A stretch of DNA of 64,000 nt, taken from Lachnospiraceae bacterium. GTDB taxonomy: Bacteria; Bacillota; Clostridia; Lachnospirales; Lachnospiraceae. The stretch's first letter is position 1. Each line of letters opens with the position of its first letter. The notes beneath the pieces were generated by a model. The model was not told the DNA's origin, did not search any database, and was given only the letters and a program-made list of their open reading frames with translations. The DNA lies in contig VSNH01000005.1 in the NCBI GenBank assembly GCA_009774215.1, positions 1 through 64,000 of the forward strand. The letters run 5' to 3'. This document shows positions 35,617-44,826 of the stretch, piece after piece. A program made the translations under genes and the position numbers.

Positions 35617-36099
35617 ATGCATGAGAAAAAGAACATTTTAACCTATGAGGGCCTGCGCAAATATGAGGACGAGTTACATGATCTAAAGGTTGTAAAGCGC
35701 AAGGAAGTGGCCCAGAAGATCAAGGAGGCCAGAGAGCAGGGTGACCTCTCCGAGAACGCTGAGTACGACGCGGCCAAGGACGAGCAGCGCGATATTGAGG
35801 CCAGAATCGAGGAGTTGGAGAAAATTCTGAAAAATGCCGAGGTTGTGGTGGAGGACGAGGTGGATCTTGACAAGATCAACATCGGCTGTCAGGTGAAGAT
35901 ATTGGATGTGGAGTTCAATGAGGAACTGGAGTATAAGATCGTGGGGTCTACCGAGGCGAACAGCTTAAAGGGAAAAATTTCCAACGAGTCTCCCGTGGGC
36001 AGAGCGCTGATTGGCAGCAAGGTCGGCGATACGGTAGATGTGGAGACGCAGGCGGGCGTCATTAAGTATAAAGTACTGGAGATACAGCGGTCTAACTGA
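35617..36099 (+). CDS. greA: Transcription elongation factor GreA
   Basis: A 160-residue factor that rescues backtracked RNA polymerase. The N-terminal coiled coil (about 10-75) has the tip motif [10 protein letters not shown] whose acidic residues enter the active site. The C-terminal FKBP-like domain follows ([10 protein letters not shown]). The ATG at 35617 gives the normal length; an upstream in-frame ATG at 35548 would add 23 unrelated residues. Confidence 0.95.
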   Translation: MHEKKNILTYEGLRKYEDELHDLKVVKRKEVAQKIKEAREQGDLSENAEYDAAKDEQRDIEARIEELEKILKNAEVVVEDEVDLDKINIGCQVKILDVEFNEELEYKIVGSTEANSLKGKISNESPVGRALIGSKVGDTVDVETQAGVIKYKVLEIQRSN

Positions 36100-36231
36100 A
36101 CGCGCAGAACGCGTCCGGTCAGACATATGCACACATGCGGCAGGCTGCATGGCGCGCGGACAGCGCAGTCCTGAGTGAACAATTTGAACGCAGTGTACGC
36201 TGAGCGCACAATTATGAGAAAGGACAGCAGT

Positions 36232-38361
36232 ATGGCAGATACACAGAATAAGCAGCAGGAACAGGATATCAACCAGCTTTTGAAGGTGAGAAGGGAAAAG
36301 CTTGCAGCCTTGCAGGAGGCGGGCAGAGACCCTTTTCAGATTACGAAGTATGATGTAACCCACCACAGTCAGGAAATTAAGGATAATTTTGACGCGCTGG
36401 AGGGCAAAACCGTGTCCATCGCGGGGCGCGTGATGAGCAAGCGTGTGATGGGCAAGGCGTCCTTTTGCAATGTGCAGGATTTGCAGGGAGATATGCAGGT
36501 CTATGTGGCGAGGGACAGCGTGGGCGAGGAACCTTACGCCGATTTCAAGAAATATGACGTGGGCGACATTGTGGGCGTTGAAGGCGAGGTCTTTAAGACC
36601 AAAACCGGCGAAATTTCCGTTCATGCGGCAAAAGTGACACTGCTGTCAAAAAGCTTGCAGATTCTTCCTGAAAAATATCACGGTCTGGTGAATACGGATA
36701 TCCGTTATCGCCAGAGATACACGGATCTGATTATGAACGCGGATGTGAAAAAGACTTTTGTCATGCGATCCAAAATCATCAGCTCCATCAGACGTTATCT
36801 GGACGGACAGGGATTTCTGGAGGTGGAGACGCCCATGCTCGTGTCCAATGCGGGCGGCGCGGCGGCAAGACCCTTCGAGACCCATTACAATGCGCTGGAT
36901 GAGGATGTGAAGCTTCGCATTTCTCTGGAATTATATCTGAAGAGACTGATCGTGGGCGGCATGGAAAGGGTCTATGAGATCGGGCGGGTATTCCGGAACG
37001 AAGGGCTTGACGCCAGACATAACCCGGAGTTTACGCTGATGGAGCTGTATCAGGCTTACACCGATTACAATGGGATGATGGACCTGACCGAGAACATGTT
37101 CCGCCATGTGGCGAAGGAAGTCTGCGGCACAACCACCGTGCCTTACGGGGATGTGGAGATTGATTTGGGCAAGCCTTTTGAGCGGATCACCATGGTAGAG
37201 GCAGTGAAAAAATATACGGGCGTTGATTTTGACGAAGTGCCCGATACCGCGGCGGCGAAGAAGCTTGCGGACGAAAGAAACTTACACTACGAGGAGCGCC
37301 ATAGGAAGGGCGATATCATCAATCTCTTCTTTGAGGAGTTTGTGGAGGAGCATCTGGTACAGCCCACCTTCGTTATGGATCATCCTGTGGAGATTTCGCC
37401 CCTCACCAAGAGAAAACCGGACAAGCCGGACTACGTGGAGCGGTTTGAGCTGTTTATTACGGCGAGGGAGATGTGCAATGCCTATTCCGAGTTAAACGAT
37501 CCCATCGACCAGAGGGAGCGTTTTAAGGCGCAGGAGGCTGCGCTTGCGGCGGGTGACGAGGAGGCAAACACGACGGACGAAGACTTCATGAACGCGCTGG
37601 AGATCGGTATGCCCCCTACGGGCGGTATCGGGTACGGTATCGACAGACTGGTGATGTTACTCACCAATTCCCCTGCGATCCGTGACGTTCTTCTCTTCCC
37701 GACCATGAAAAGTCTGGATAAAAAGCCTTCCGATACGGCGAAGTCCGTGAAGAAATCGGCGGGCGGTGAGGCGAAGAAGAGCAGCGTGACCCGCGAACAG
37801 GCGCTGGAGCTTTTGAAGAAGTATAACAAGGAGCCGTTCCATATCCAGCATGCCCTGACAGTGGAGGGTGTGATGCGATGGTACGCGAAAGAGCTTGGCT
37901 ATGGGGCGGAAGAAGAGTTCTGGGGCATTACCGGGCTTTTGCATGATATTGACTTTGAGCTTTATCCCGACGAGCACTGTAAGAAAGCGCCGGAACTTCT
38001 GCGCGAGGGCGGCGTGAGCGAGGATATGATCTATGCGGTCTGCTCCCACGGCTTCGGGCTTTGCAGCGAGGAGGAGCCGAAGCACGAGATGGAGAAGGTG
38101 CTCTTCGCGGCCGACGAGCTGACGGGGCTGATCTGGTCCTGCGCGCTGATGCGGCCTTCCAAAAGCACCATGGATATGGAAGTCAAGAGCCTGAAAAAGA
38201 AATTTAAGGACAAGAAGTTCGCGGCGGGCTGTTCCAGAGAGGTCATTGCGCAGGGCGCGGAGATGCTTGGCTGGGAGCTGGACGACCTGTTCGACAGAAC
38301 CATACAGGCGATGAGAAGCTGTGAGGCGGACGTGGCTGCAGCGATGGAGCAGAATGCGTGA
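36232..38361 (+). CDS. lysS: Lysyl-tRNA synthetase (class II) fused to a C-terminal HD domain
   Basis: A 709-residue protein. The anticodon-binding OB fold is at about residues 50-150. The class II core has motif 2 (RVFRNEGLDARHNPEFT, near 265) and motif 3 (GIGYGIDRLVML, near 465). The synthetase ends near residue 495, where normal LysRS (about 500) stops. A Lys/Ser-rich linker (496-522) leads to an extra HD-type domain (about 523-700) with His537, His571-Asp572 (LLHDIDFE) and CSHGFGL. The frame has no break. AAAGGA seven bases before 36232 sets the start. Synthetase activity is firm; the HD activity is unknown. Confidence 0.95.
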   Translation: MADTQNKQQEQDINQLLKVRREKLAALQEAGRDPFQITKYDVTHHSQEIKDNFDALEGKTVSIAGRVMSKRVMGKASFCNVQDLQGDMQVYVARDSVGEEPYADFKKYDVGDIVGVEGEVFKTKTGEISVHAAKVTLLSKSLQILPEKYHGLVNTDIRYRQRYTDLIMNADVKKTFVMRSKIISSIRRYLDGQGFLEVETPMLVSNAGGAAARPFETHYNALDEDVKLRISLELYLKRLIVGGMERVYEIGRVFRNEGLDARHNPEFTLMELYQAYTDYNGMMDLTENMFRHVAKEVCGTTTVPYGDVEIDLGKPFERITMVEAVKKYTGVDFDEVPDTAAAKKLADERNLHYEERHRKGDIINLFFEEFVEEHLVQPTFVMDHPVEISPLTKRKPDKPDYVERFELFITAREMCNAYSELNDPIDQRERFKAQEAALAAGDEEANTTDEDFMNALEIGMPPTGGIGYGIDRLVMLLTNSPAIRDVLLFPTMKSLDKKPSDTAKSVKKSAGGEAKKSSVTREQALELLKKYNKEPFHIQHALTVEGVMRWYAKELGYGAEEEFWGITGLLHDIDFELYPDEHCKKAPELLREGGVSEDMIYAVCSHGFGLCSEEEPKHEMEKVLFAADELTGLIWSCALMRPSKSTMDMEVKSLKKKFKDKKFAAGCSREVIAQGAEMLGWELDDLFDRTIQAMRSCEADVAAAMEQNA

Positions 38362-38414
38362 GCGCAGGTTAATTTTTTGGAACATAACTTAAATACCCTT
38401 CAGTTGAGCGAAGT

Positions 38415-38480
38415 CTCCTTGTCTGTTATGCTTGTATCAGCAAAGGCCGATGCAAAATAACAGACGGGGAGGCGTTTTTA
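38415..38480 (+). terminator. Long hairpin terminator after lysS
   Basis: CTCCTTGTCTGTTAT (38415) pairs with ATAACAGACGGGGAG (38457) over 15 pairs including two wobbles, followed by GCGTTTTTA. Confidence 0.7.
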
Positions 38481-38559
38481 TGTCGATTGGAAAAGTAATC
38501 AGAAAATACAGGAAAGTTCTTTTTATCTCCTATTTCCCTAAAATCCACGGTTCTGCTCT

Positions 38560-38614
38560 TTTACATAAATTTTACATTTCCAGGATAGCAGACTTGATTT
38601 TCCCCCGATATGAT
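38560..38614 (+). promoter_or_regulatory. PHO-box-like direct repeat and -10 box of the pst operon
   Basis: TTTACA occurs at 38560 and again at 38571, an 11-base repeat as in PhoP/PhoB boxes. TATGAT at 38609 could be the -10 box; there is no good -35 box, as expected for an activated promoter. The pst genes and a PhoB-PhoR pair lie downstream. Confidence 0.6.
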
Positions 38615-38711
38615 AGAGCTGTAAAACAAAAATATATCACGTCCGAGCCATGGTCGGTAGAAAGGAACTGCGATTTTGGCACAAAAGGCGCAGGACGCAG
38701 GAGGAGAAGTT

Positions 38712-39710
38712 ATGAAAAAAAGGGAAATGAGAAAAATAACAGCAGCTATGTTTGCGGGTGTACTGACGCTCTCCATGCTGACGGGCTGCGGAGGCGGTGC
38801 CAATCAGACGGTCGGTTCGGTCGAAGCGGCGCAGGCGGGCGGCGCGGCGGACAACATCGGTGCGGGCACGGTGGGCAGTATGACGGCATCTGACAGTGGG
38901 GCGGACGCGGTCAGGGATTTTAACACATCCGCGGATATCGGCGTGATTACCAGAGAGGACGGATCGGGAACGCGGGGCGCGTTCATAGAGCTTTTCGGCA
39001 TCGAGCAGAAAGACGATTCCGGGGAAAAGTTCGACTACACGACAGACATGGCGGCGGTCACCAATTCGACTTCCGTGATGATGACCACCGTGGCCGGGGA
39101 TTTATATGCCATCGGATATATCTCTCTCGGCTCTCTGAACGATACCGTAAAAGCGGTCTCGATCGATGGTGCGGTGGCGACGGTGGAAAATATCAAGAGC
39201 GGTACCTACAAAATCGCCCGTCCCTTCAACATTGCCGTGAAGGAAGGGGTAAGTCCGGCGGCGCAGGATTTCATTGACTTTATCATGAGCGCGGACGGGC
39301 AGGCAGTGATTGAGGACAACGGCTACATTTCCGTCGCGGATGCGGCGGCTTACAGAGGAAAGCCGGAGGCGGGCAAGATTGTTGTGTCGGGATCCAGTTC
39401 AGTAACAACTGTTATGGAAAAGCTGAAAGAAGCATATATCGGTAAAAATCCCAAGATGGAGATTGAGATTCAGCAGAGCGATTCCTCCACCGGGATGGCG
39501 GACACCGTAGACGGCACCTGCGATATCGGCATGGCGTCCAGAGAGCTTAGGGATTCCGAGACGGAAAAGGGTCTGACAGCTACCGTGATTGCGATGGACG
39601 GCATTGTGGTGATCGTGAACAACGACAGCCCGGTAACGGAACTTACGAGCGAACAGGTGAAGAATATTTACACGGGGGACGTGGTTGTGTGGAGCAACGT
39701 CCTGCAATAA
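38712..39710 (+). CDS. pstS: Phosphate-binding lipoprotein PstS, circularly permuted
   Basis: A 332-residue lipoprotein with lipobox LTGC near residue 25. The usual order of the PstS lobes is reversed. Residues about 75-210 hold what is normally the second half (REDGSGTRGAF, then YISLGSLNDTVKAV). Residues about 220-332 hold what is normally the first half (VVSGSSSVTTVMEKLKEAY, DIGMASREL, MDGIVVIVNND). Both phosphate-contact loops (SGTRG and GSSSV) are present. GGAGG precedes 38712. It leads the pst operon; pstC follows after 13 bases. Confidence 0.88.
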   Translation: MKKREMRKITAAMFAGVLTLSMLTGCGGGANQTVGSVEAAQAGGAADNIGAGTVGSMTASDSGADAVRDFNTSADIGVITREDGSGTRGAFIELFGIEQKDDSGEKFDYTTDMAAVTNSTSVMMTTVAGDLYAIGYISLGSLNDTVKAVSIDGAVATVENIKSGTYKIARPFNIAVKEGVSPAAQDFIDFIMSADGQAVIEDNGYISVADAAAYRGKPEAGKIVVSGSSSVTTVMEKLKEAYIGKNPKMEIEIQQSDSSTGMADTVDGTCDIGMASRELRDSETEKGLTATVIAMDGIVVIVNNDSPVTELTSEQVKNIYTGDVVVWSNVLQ

Positions 39711-39723
39711 GGAGTTAAGACCG

Positions 39724-40572
39724 ATGAGAGATTTCAAAGAAAAGGGAATGCGGTTTTTGTTTTTCCTGGCGGCCTGCATCTGCGTGGCGGCGGTGGTTCT
39801 GATCTGCATTTTTCTCTTCGCGAGCGGGATTCCCGCGATCAGGGAAATAGGAGTTTTTAAGTTTCTGTTCGGCACAAGATGGAAACCTGCCAACAATCTG
39901 TACGGTATTTTTCCGATGATTGTCGGCTCTGTCTATGTGACGGCCGGGGCGCTGGCAATCGGCGTCCCGGTGGGGGTGCTGACGGCGGTGTTTATGGCTG
40001 AATTTGTGCCGAAGCGGTTGTATAAGCCGATGAAAGCCGCCGTCAATCTGATGGCGGGCATTCCGTCTGTGGTATACGGTTTCTTTGGACTGGCAGTGCT
40101 GGTTCCCTTTGTGCGGGAGAACGTCGGCGGGCGCGGACAGAGCTGCCTCACCGCATCCGTTCTGCTGGGGCTGATGATTCTGCCCACGGTCGTCAGCGTG
40201 TCGGAGACTTCCATCCGGGCGGTACCGAGAAGCTATTATGAGGGCGGACTTGCACTGGGGGCGTCACGTGAGAGAAGTGTGTTTCATACGGTGCTTCCGG
40301 CGGCAAAAGGCGGTATTTTCGCAGGCGTTGTTCTCGGGATGGGACGGGCGGTCGGTGAGACGATGGCAGTTATGATGGTGGCGGGAAATCAGGCGGTGAT
40401 TCCGAAAAAGATAACATCGGGCGTGCGGACGCTGACTGCCAATATTGTGCTGGAGATGGGATATTCCACGGATCTGCACAGGGAGGCGCTGATCGCCACG
40501 GCGGTTGTGCTGTTTGTGTTTATTCTGATGATCAACCTGTCGCTTTCTTTGATGAAGCGTAAAATCGGGTAG
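39724..40572 (+). CDS. pstC: Phosphate ABC permease PstC
   Basis: A 282-residue membrane protein with about six segments. The signature NLMAGIPSVVYGFFGLAVLV (near 115-135) and the loop YEGGLALGASRERSVFHTVL (near 175) are typical of PstC. AAGGAG nine bases before 39724 sets the start over an ATG at 39685 inside pstS. It forms the phosphate channel with PstA. Confidence 0.93.
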   Translation: MRDFKEKGMRFLFFLAACICVAAVVLICIFLFASGIPAIREIGVFKFLFGTRWKPANNLYGIFPMIVGSVYVTAGALAIGVPVGVLTAVFMAEFVPKRLYKPMKAAVNLMAGIPSVVYGFFGLAVLVPFVRENVGGRGQSCLTASVLLGLMILPTVVSVSETSIRAVPRSYYEGGLALGASRERSVFHTVLPAAKGGIFAGVVLGMGRAVGETMAVMMVAGNQAVIPKKITSGVRTLTANIVLEMGYSTDLHREALIATAVVLFVFILMINLSLSLMKRKIG

Positions 40573-40668
40573 CAAAAGGGTTCTTCGGGAACAGGGCGGA
40601 CGGCGGCGATAGATGTCCGACTGTGGATGGGGAATAGCAGCTTCGAAATGGAGGAAGAGTGAAAGAGG

Positions 40669-41544
40669 ATGAAAAATCTGTATAGAAAATGGCGCTCCTA
40701 CAGACGTGATCTGAAATCGCTCCTGCTGTGTCTGGCTGTCTGGCTGGCGGCTGCGATTACCATGCTTGCCCTGGCGTTTATTATCGGGTACATACTGGTA
40801 AAAGGCATTCCCTATCTGACGCCGGAGCTGTTTGCGGGGGAGTATACTTCGGAGAACGTGTCGCTTTTTCCGGCTCTTGTCAACACGCTTTTCATGACGG
40901 CGCTCGCCTTGCTGTTTGCGGTTCCGACGGGGATTGGCGCGGCGGTTTATCTGACGGAGTATGCGGGGCGCGGCAGCAGGCTGGTGAAGCTGGTGGGGGT
41001 GACGGCGGAGACGCTTTCCGGCATTCCATCCATCGTTTACGGTCTGTTCGGCTCCCTGTTTTTCGTCAAATTTCTCGGCTTCGGGCTTTCCCTGCTGTCG
41101 GGGGCGTTGACGCTTGCCATTATGATCCTGCCGCTTGTTATGCGGACGACGGAGGAGGCGCTTAAGGCGGTGCCGGACAGTTACAGGGAGGGGAGCTTCG
41201 GGCTGGGCGCCGGGAAGCTTCGCACGGTCTTTTCCATTGTGCTGCCCTGCGCTATTCCCGGCATCCTCTCGGGGATTATTCTGGGTATCGGAAGGATTGT
41301 GGGGGAGTCGGCGGCTCTGATTTTTACCGCCGGAACCGTTGCGGAAGTCGCATCCGGCCTCTTTGCCTCCGCCAGAACGCTCTCGGTTCACATGTACGTG
41401 ATTTCGGGTGAGGGTTTATACATCAATCAGACATATGCCACGGCGGTGGTGCTGCTTGTGCTGGTGATTTTGATCAACGCGGTTTCGGGTTACGCGGCGA
41501 AAAAATTAGGAGGAGGGCGCGGGAATGAAGATGCAGACAGATAA
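40669..41544 (+). CDS. pstA: Phosphate ABC permease PstA
   Basis: A 291-residue membrane protein with about six segments. [20 protein letters not shown] (near 122) and the loop [17 protein letters not shown] (near 170) match PstA. It starts 96 bases after pstC, a gap with no clear element, and overlaps pstB by 20 bases. Confidence 0.93.
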   Translation: MKNLYRKWRSYRRDLKSLLLCLAVWLAAAITMLALAFIIGYILVKGIPYLTPELFAGEYTSENVSLFPALVNTLFMTALALLFAVPTGIGAAVYLTEYAGRGSRLVKLVGVTAETLSGIPSIVYGLFGSLFFVKFLGFGLSLLSGALTLAIMILPLVMRTTEEALKAVPDSYREGSFGLGAGKLRTVFSIVLPCAIPGILSGIILGIGRIVGESAALIFTAGTVAEVASGLFASARTLSVHMYVISGEGLYINQTYATAVVLLVLVILINAVSGYAAKKLGGGRGNEDADR

Positions 41545-42286
41545 ATTCGCGGTGAAGGAGCTGGATTTGTTTTACGGGAGCTTTCAGGCGTTGAAGAGCA
41601 TAAACCTGAACATACAGGAAAAGGAGATTACGGCTCTGATCGGACCTTCCGGCTGTGGGAAATCGACGCTGCTAAAAAGCCTGAACCGTATGAATGATCT
41701 GGTGGAAGGATGCCGCATCAGGGGAAATATTCTCCTGGACGGGGAGGACGTTTACGGGGACATGGACGTGAATCTGCTGCGAAAGCGGGTGGGTATGGTG
41801 TTCCAGAAGCCCAATCCGTTTCCCGTGAGCATTTATGACAATATCGCTTACGGACCGCGAACCCACGGCATCCGCGCCAGAGCGGCTCTGGATGAGATTG
41901 TGGAGCGGTCGCTCAGGGGAGCCGCTATATGGGATGAGGTGAAAGACAGGCTGAAAAAGTCCGCGCTCGGATTATCGGGAGGACAGCAGCAGAGGCTCTG
42001 CATTGCCAGGGCTCTGGCGGTGGAGCCGGAGGTTCTTCTGATGGATGAGCCGACAAGTGCTCTGGACCCGATTTCCACAGCAAAAGTGGAGGAGCTTGCG
42101 GTGGAACTGAGAAAAAAGTACACCATCCTCATTGTGACCCACAATATGCAGCAGGCGGTGCGCATTTCTGATAAAACCGCATTTTTCCTGCTGGGCGATC
42201 TGGTAGAGTTTGGAGAGACGGAAAAATTGTTTTCCATGCCGCAAGATCAGCGGACGGAAGATTATATTACGGGGAGGTTTGGATGA
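41525..42286 (+). CDS. pstB: Phosphate ABC ATPase PstB
   Basis: A 253-residue ATPase. Walker [10 protein letters not shown] (near 39), signature LSGGQQQRL (near 150), Walker [13 protein letters not shown] and the H-loop THN are intact. It powers phosphate uptake with PstC/PstA. Start at 41525 has GGAGGAGGG upstream. Its stop overlaps the next ATG as ATGA. Confidence 0.96.
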   Translation: MKMQTDKFAVKELDLFYGSFQALKSINLNIQEKEITALIGPSGCGKSTLLKSLNRMNDLVEGCRIRGNILLDGEDVYGDMDVNLLRKRVGMVFQKPNPFPVSIYDNIAYGPRTHGIRARAALDEIVERSLRGAAIWDEVKDRLKKSALGLSGGQQQRLCIARALAVEPEVLLMDEPTSALDPISTAKVEELAVELRKKYTILIVTHNMQQAVRISDKTAFFLLGDLVEFGETEKLFSMPQDQRTEDYITGRFG

Positions 42287-42471
42287 TGCGTTCAGCGTTT
42301 GATGAACAGCTGATTGAAATGCTTGGAAAGCCGGGGGCGGACGGGGAGTATGCGGGCGATCTTCTGATGATTGCGAAGTATTTTGAGCGGATCGGGGATC
42401 ATGCCGTCAACATCACAAAATGGGTGCCGTTTTCCGTTACGGGCAATAAGGAAGGGCAGCAGGAGGACTAA
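42283..42471 (+). CDS. Short PhoU-like protein (C-terminal helix pair only)
   Basis: A 62-residue protein overlapping pstB by four bases. It holds [20 protein letters not shown], the metal-binding E-x-x-x-D signature of the last PhoU repeat, and an amphipathic N-terminal helix. Normal PhoU is about 215 residues with two three-helix bundles, so about 70% is missing. The position between pstB and the regulator gene is the usual phoU slot. It may be functional as an oligomer or be a decayed remnant; the overlap and clean frame suggest it is translated. Confidence 0.75.
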   Translation: MMRSAFDEQLIEMLGKPGADGEYAGDLLMIAKYFERIGDHAVNITKWVPFSVTGNKEGQQED

Positions 42472-42477
42472 AAAGAG

Positions 42478-43158
42478 ATGGTGCAAATGATTTTCTGTGT
42501 GGAGGACGACGACGCGATCCGCGAATTGATGATGTATACCCTGCAGTCCGCAGGGTTTGAGGCGCGTGGATTTACCGGGGGAGACGGGTTTTTTGAAGCC
42601 TTGCAGGAGGAGAAACCGGAGCTTGTCATGCTGGACATTATGCTGCCCGGGGAGGATGGCATATCCATTTTGAAACGGCTTCGCGCGCAGACGGAAACTT
42701 CTGACACACCTGTCATAATGGCCACTGCAAAGGGGACGGAATATGACAGGGTGATCGGTCTGGATCTGGGCGCTGACGATTATCTGTCCAAGCCCTTTGG
42801 CATGATGGAGATGCTGGCAAGAATCCGGGCGGTTCTGCGCCGGTCGGATCGCGGGAAAACACCCGCGCTTTTGCGTGCGGGGGAGCTGGAGCTGAACACG
42901 GAGACATACGTGGTGTCCGTAAAGGGAGAGCGGGTGCAGTTGACGCTCAAGGAATATAAGCTGCTTCATACTTTTATGGAAAATACGGGGCGGGTATACA
43001 CGAGGGATCAGCTTCTGGAAATGGTGTGGGGAGCGGATTACATAGGGGAAACCCGGACGGTGGACGTCCATATCGGTACGTTGCGGATGAAATTGGGTGA
43101 ATGTGGGGATTATATAGAGACAGTGCGGGGCGTTGGGTACCGCAGTAAACTGCTCTGA
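42478..43158 (+). CDS. phoB: Phosphate response regulator, PhoB/PhoP type
   Basis: A 226-residue OmpR-family regulator. The receiver has the acid triad VEDDD (near 8-12), the phosphoacceptor Asp53 (MLDIMLPG) and Lys near 105. The winged helix C-terminal domain ends TVRGVGYRSKL. It is six bases after the PhoU-like gene and 12 bases before the kinase. It probably binds the TTTACA repeat upstream of pstS. Confidence 0.92.
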   Translation: MVQMIFCVEDDDAIRELMMYTLQSAGFEARGFTGGDGFFEALQEEKPELVMLDIMLPGEDGISILKRLRAQTETSDTPVIMATAKGTEYDRVIGLDLGADDYLSKPFGMMEMLARIRAVLRRSDRGKTPALLRAGELELNTETYVVSVKGERVQLTLKEYKLLHTFMENTGRVYTRDQLLEMVWGADYIGETRTVDVHIGTLRMKLGECGDYIETVRGVGYRSKLL

Positions 43159-43170
43159 CATGGAGGGACT

Positions 43171-44826
43171 ATGACAAAACGCATTTTTCGTTCCATCTGC
43201 CTCGTTGCCATTACTGTTTTTTCGGCTTCCGTTATTCTGATTATGGGCGTGCTGCACGCTTATTTTTCGGATGTACAGCAGGAACAGCTCAAGATGCAGA
43301 CGAATCTGGCGGCGCAGGGCGTGATGCATGAGGGAATGGATTATTTTAAGGATCTCGATGTGTCGGACTACCGCATGACCTGGATTGACGGTCAGGGTGC
43401 GGTTCTGTACGACAGCCAGTCTGACAGCGCGGGGATGGAGAACCATCTGGAGCGCGAGGAGGTGAAGGCGGCTCTCGTATCGGGCTATGGGGAGAGCAGG
43501 CGGTATTCCGCAACGCTGATGGAGCGGTATCTGTATGCGGCGCGCAGGCTCCCTGACGGGACGGTGCTGCGTCTTTCCATCTCGCAGAACTCCATACTGA
43601 CGCTTCTTATGGGTATGGTACAGCCAATCTGCATTGTGTTTGCGGTGGCGCTGCTTTTGTCAGTGGCGCTTGCGGTGCGGCTCTCCGGGAGAATCGTACA
43701 GCCTTTTAATGAAATCGATTTTGATAACCCGCTGTCCAATGAGGGTTATGACGAGCTCTCTCCTTTTCTGCGCCGCATTGCCAGCCAGCAGAGGCAGCTC
43801 GCCAGTCAGAGGGATGCGCTGGAGCAGAAGGAGAATGAGCTTCACACCATTGTCGGCAGTATGAACGAAGGTATGATTCTTCTGAATGAGAAAGGCAAAA
43901 TCATCAGCATGAATCCTGCGGCAAGGCGGCTTCTGGGTGCAAGCTGGGAGTGCGTTGGTCTGGATCTTTTGTCGGTGAGCAGGAATCTTGATTTGCAGGA
44001 GATTCTGGAAAAGACGCTGCGGGGAGAAGCCTGTGAGAAGGTGATTGCGCTACAGGGAGAACGCTACCAGATCGATGCCAGCCCGGTTCGCGCGGAGGAT
44101 AAGGTGAGGGGCGCGGCGCTGTGCTTCTTCAATGTGACGGAGAAGGAGAAGGCTGAGCAGATGCGCCGGGAATTTACCGCCAATGTCTCCCACGAACTGA
44201 AAACGCCGCTCCACGCCATTTCCGGCTACGCGGAGCTGTTGAAAAACGATATGGTGAAGCGGGAGGACGTATCGCCCTTTGCTGGGAAGATTTATGACGA
44301 GGCGCAGCGCATGACGCAGCTTGTGGAGGATATCATCAGCCTTTCCCGTCTGGACGAGGGCGCGAAGGATATGGAGAGTGAGCGGACGGAGCTGTACGGG
44401 CTGGCTGCCAAGGCGGTGAAGAGCCTGGAGCCTGAGGCGGACGCGGCCCGTGTGACGATGGAGCTGTCCGGGGAACCCGCCGATGTGGAGGGTGTTCCCC
44501 AACTTCTCTACAGTATTGTCTACAATCTCTGCGACAACGCCATCAAATACAACCGCGAGGGTGGAAAGGTCGCCGTGCGCGTGGCGGCGGAGAAGGGGAA
44601 GACGATTCTCACCGTCAGCGACACGGGAATCGGAATCGGAAAGGAGCACTGGGAGCGCATTTTTGAACGTTTCTACAGGGTGGACAGAAGCCATTCCAGA
44701 GCGGTGGGAAGTACGGGGCTAGGCCTATCCATCGTCAAACATGCTGTTATCATCCACAAGGCGGAGATCACATTGGACAGCGAGGAGGGCAGGGGCACGA
44801 CGGTCACGGTGAAGTTCCCGCTATAA
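43171..44826 (+). CDS. phoR: Phosphate sensor histidine kinase, PhoR type
   Basis: A 551-residue membrane kinase. Membrane segments at about 8-30 and 148-170 flank a small outside domain. A PAS domain lies at about 225-330. The H-box FTANVSHELKTPLHAISG (His near 347) and the ATPase N, G1 and G2 boxes (NLCDNAIKYN, DTGIGIG, GLGLSI) follow. It partners the regulator just upstream. Its 3' end overlaps the convergent GGDEF gene by six bases. Confidence 0.92.
   Translation: MTKRIFRSICLVAITVFSASVILIMGVLHAYFSDVQQEQLKMQTNLAAQGVMHEGMDYFKDLDVSDYRMTWIDGQGAVLYDSQSDSAGMENHLEREEVKAALVSGYGESRRYSATLMERYLYAARRLPDGTVLRLSISQNSILTLLMGMVQPICIVFAVALLLSVALAVRLSGRIVQPFNEIDFDNPLSNEGYDELSPFLRRIASQQRQLASQRDALEQKENELHTIVGSMNEGMILLNEKGKIISMNPAARRLLGASWECVGLDLLSVSRNLDLQEILEKTLRGEACEKVIALQGERYQIDASPVRAEDKVRGAALCFFNVTEKEKAEQMRREFTANVSHELKTPLHAISGYAELLKNDMVKREDVSPFAGKIYDEAQRMTQLVEDIISLSRLDEGAKDMESERTELYGLAAKAVKSLEPEADAARVTMELSGEPADVEGVPQLLYSIVYNLCDNAIKYNREGGKVAVRVAAEKGKTILTVSDTGIGIGKEHWERIFERFYRVDRSHSRAVGSTGLGLSIVKHAVIIHKAEITLDSEEGRGTTVTVKFPL

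Noticed and set aside
38432..38893. A 153-residue plus-strand ORF before pstS
   Set aside because: It starts inside the lysS terminator, runs through the PHO-box region and overlaps pstS in another frame.
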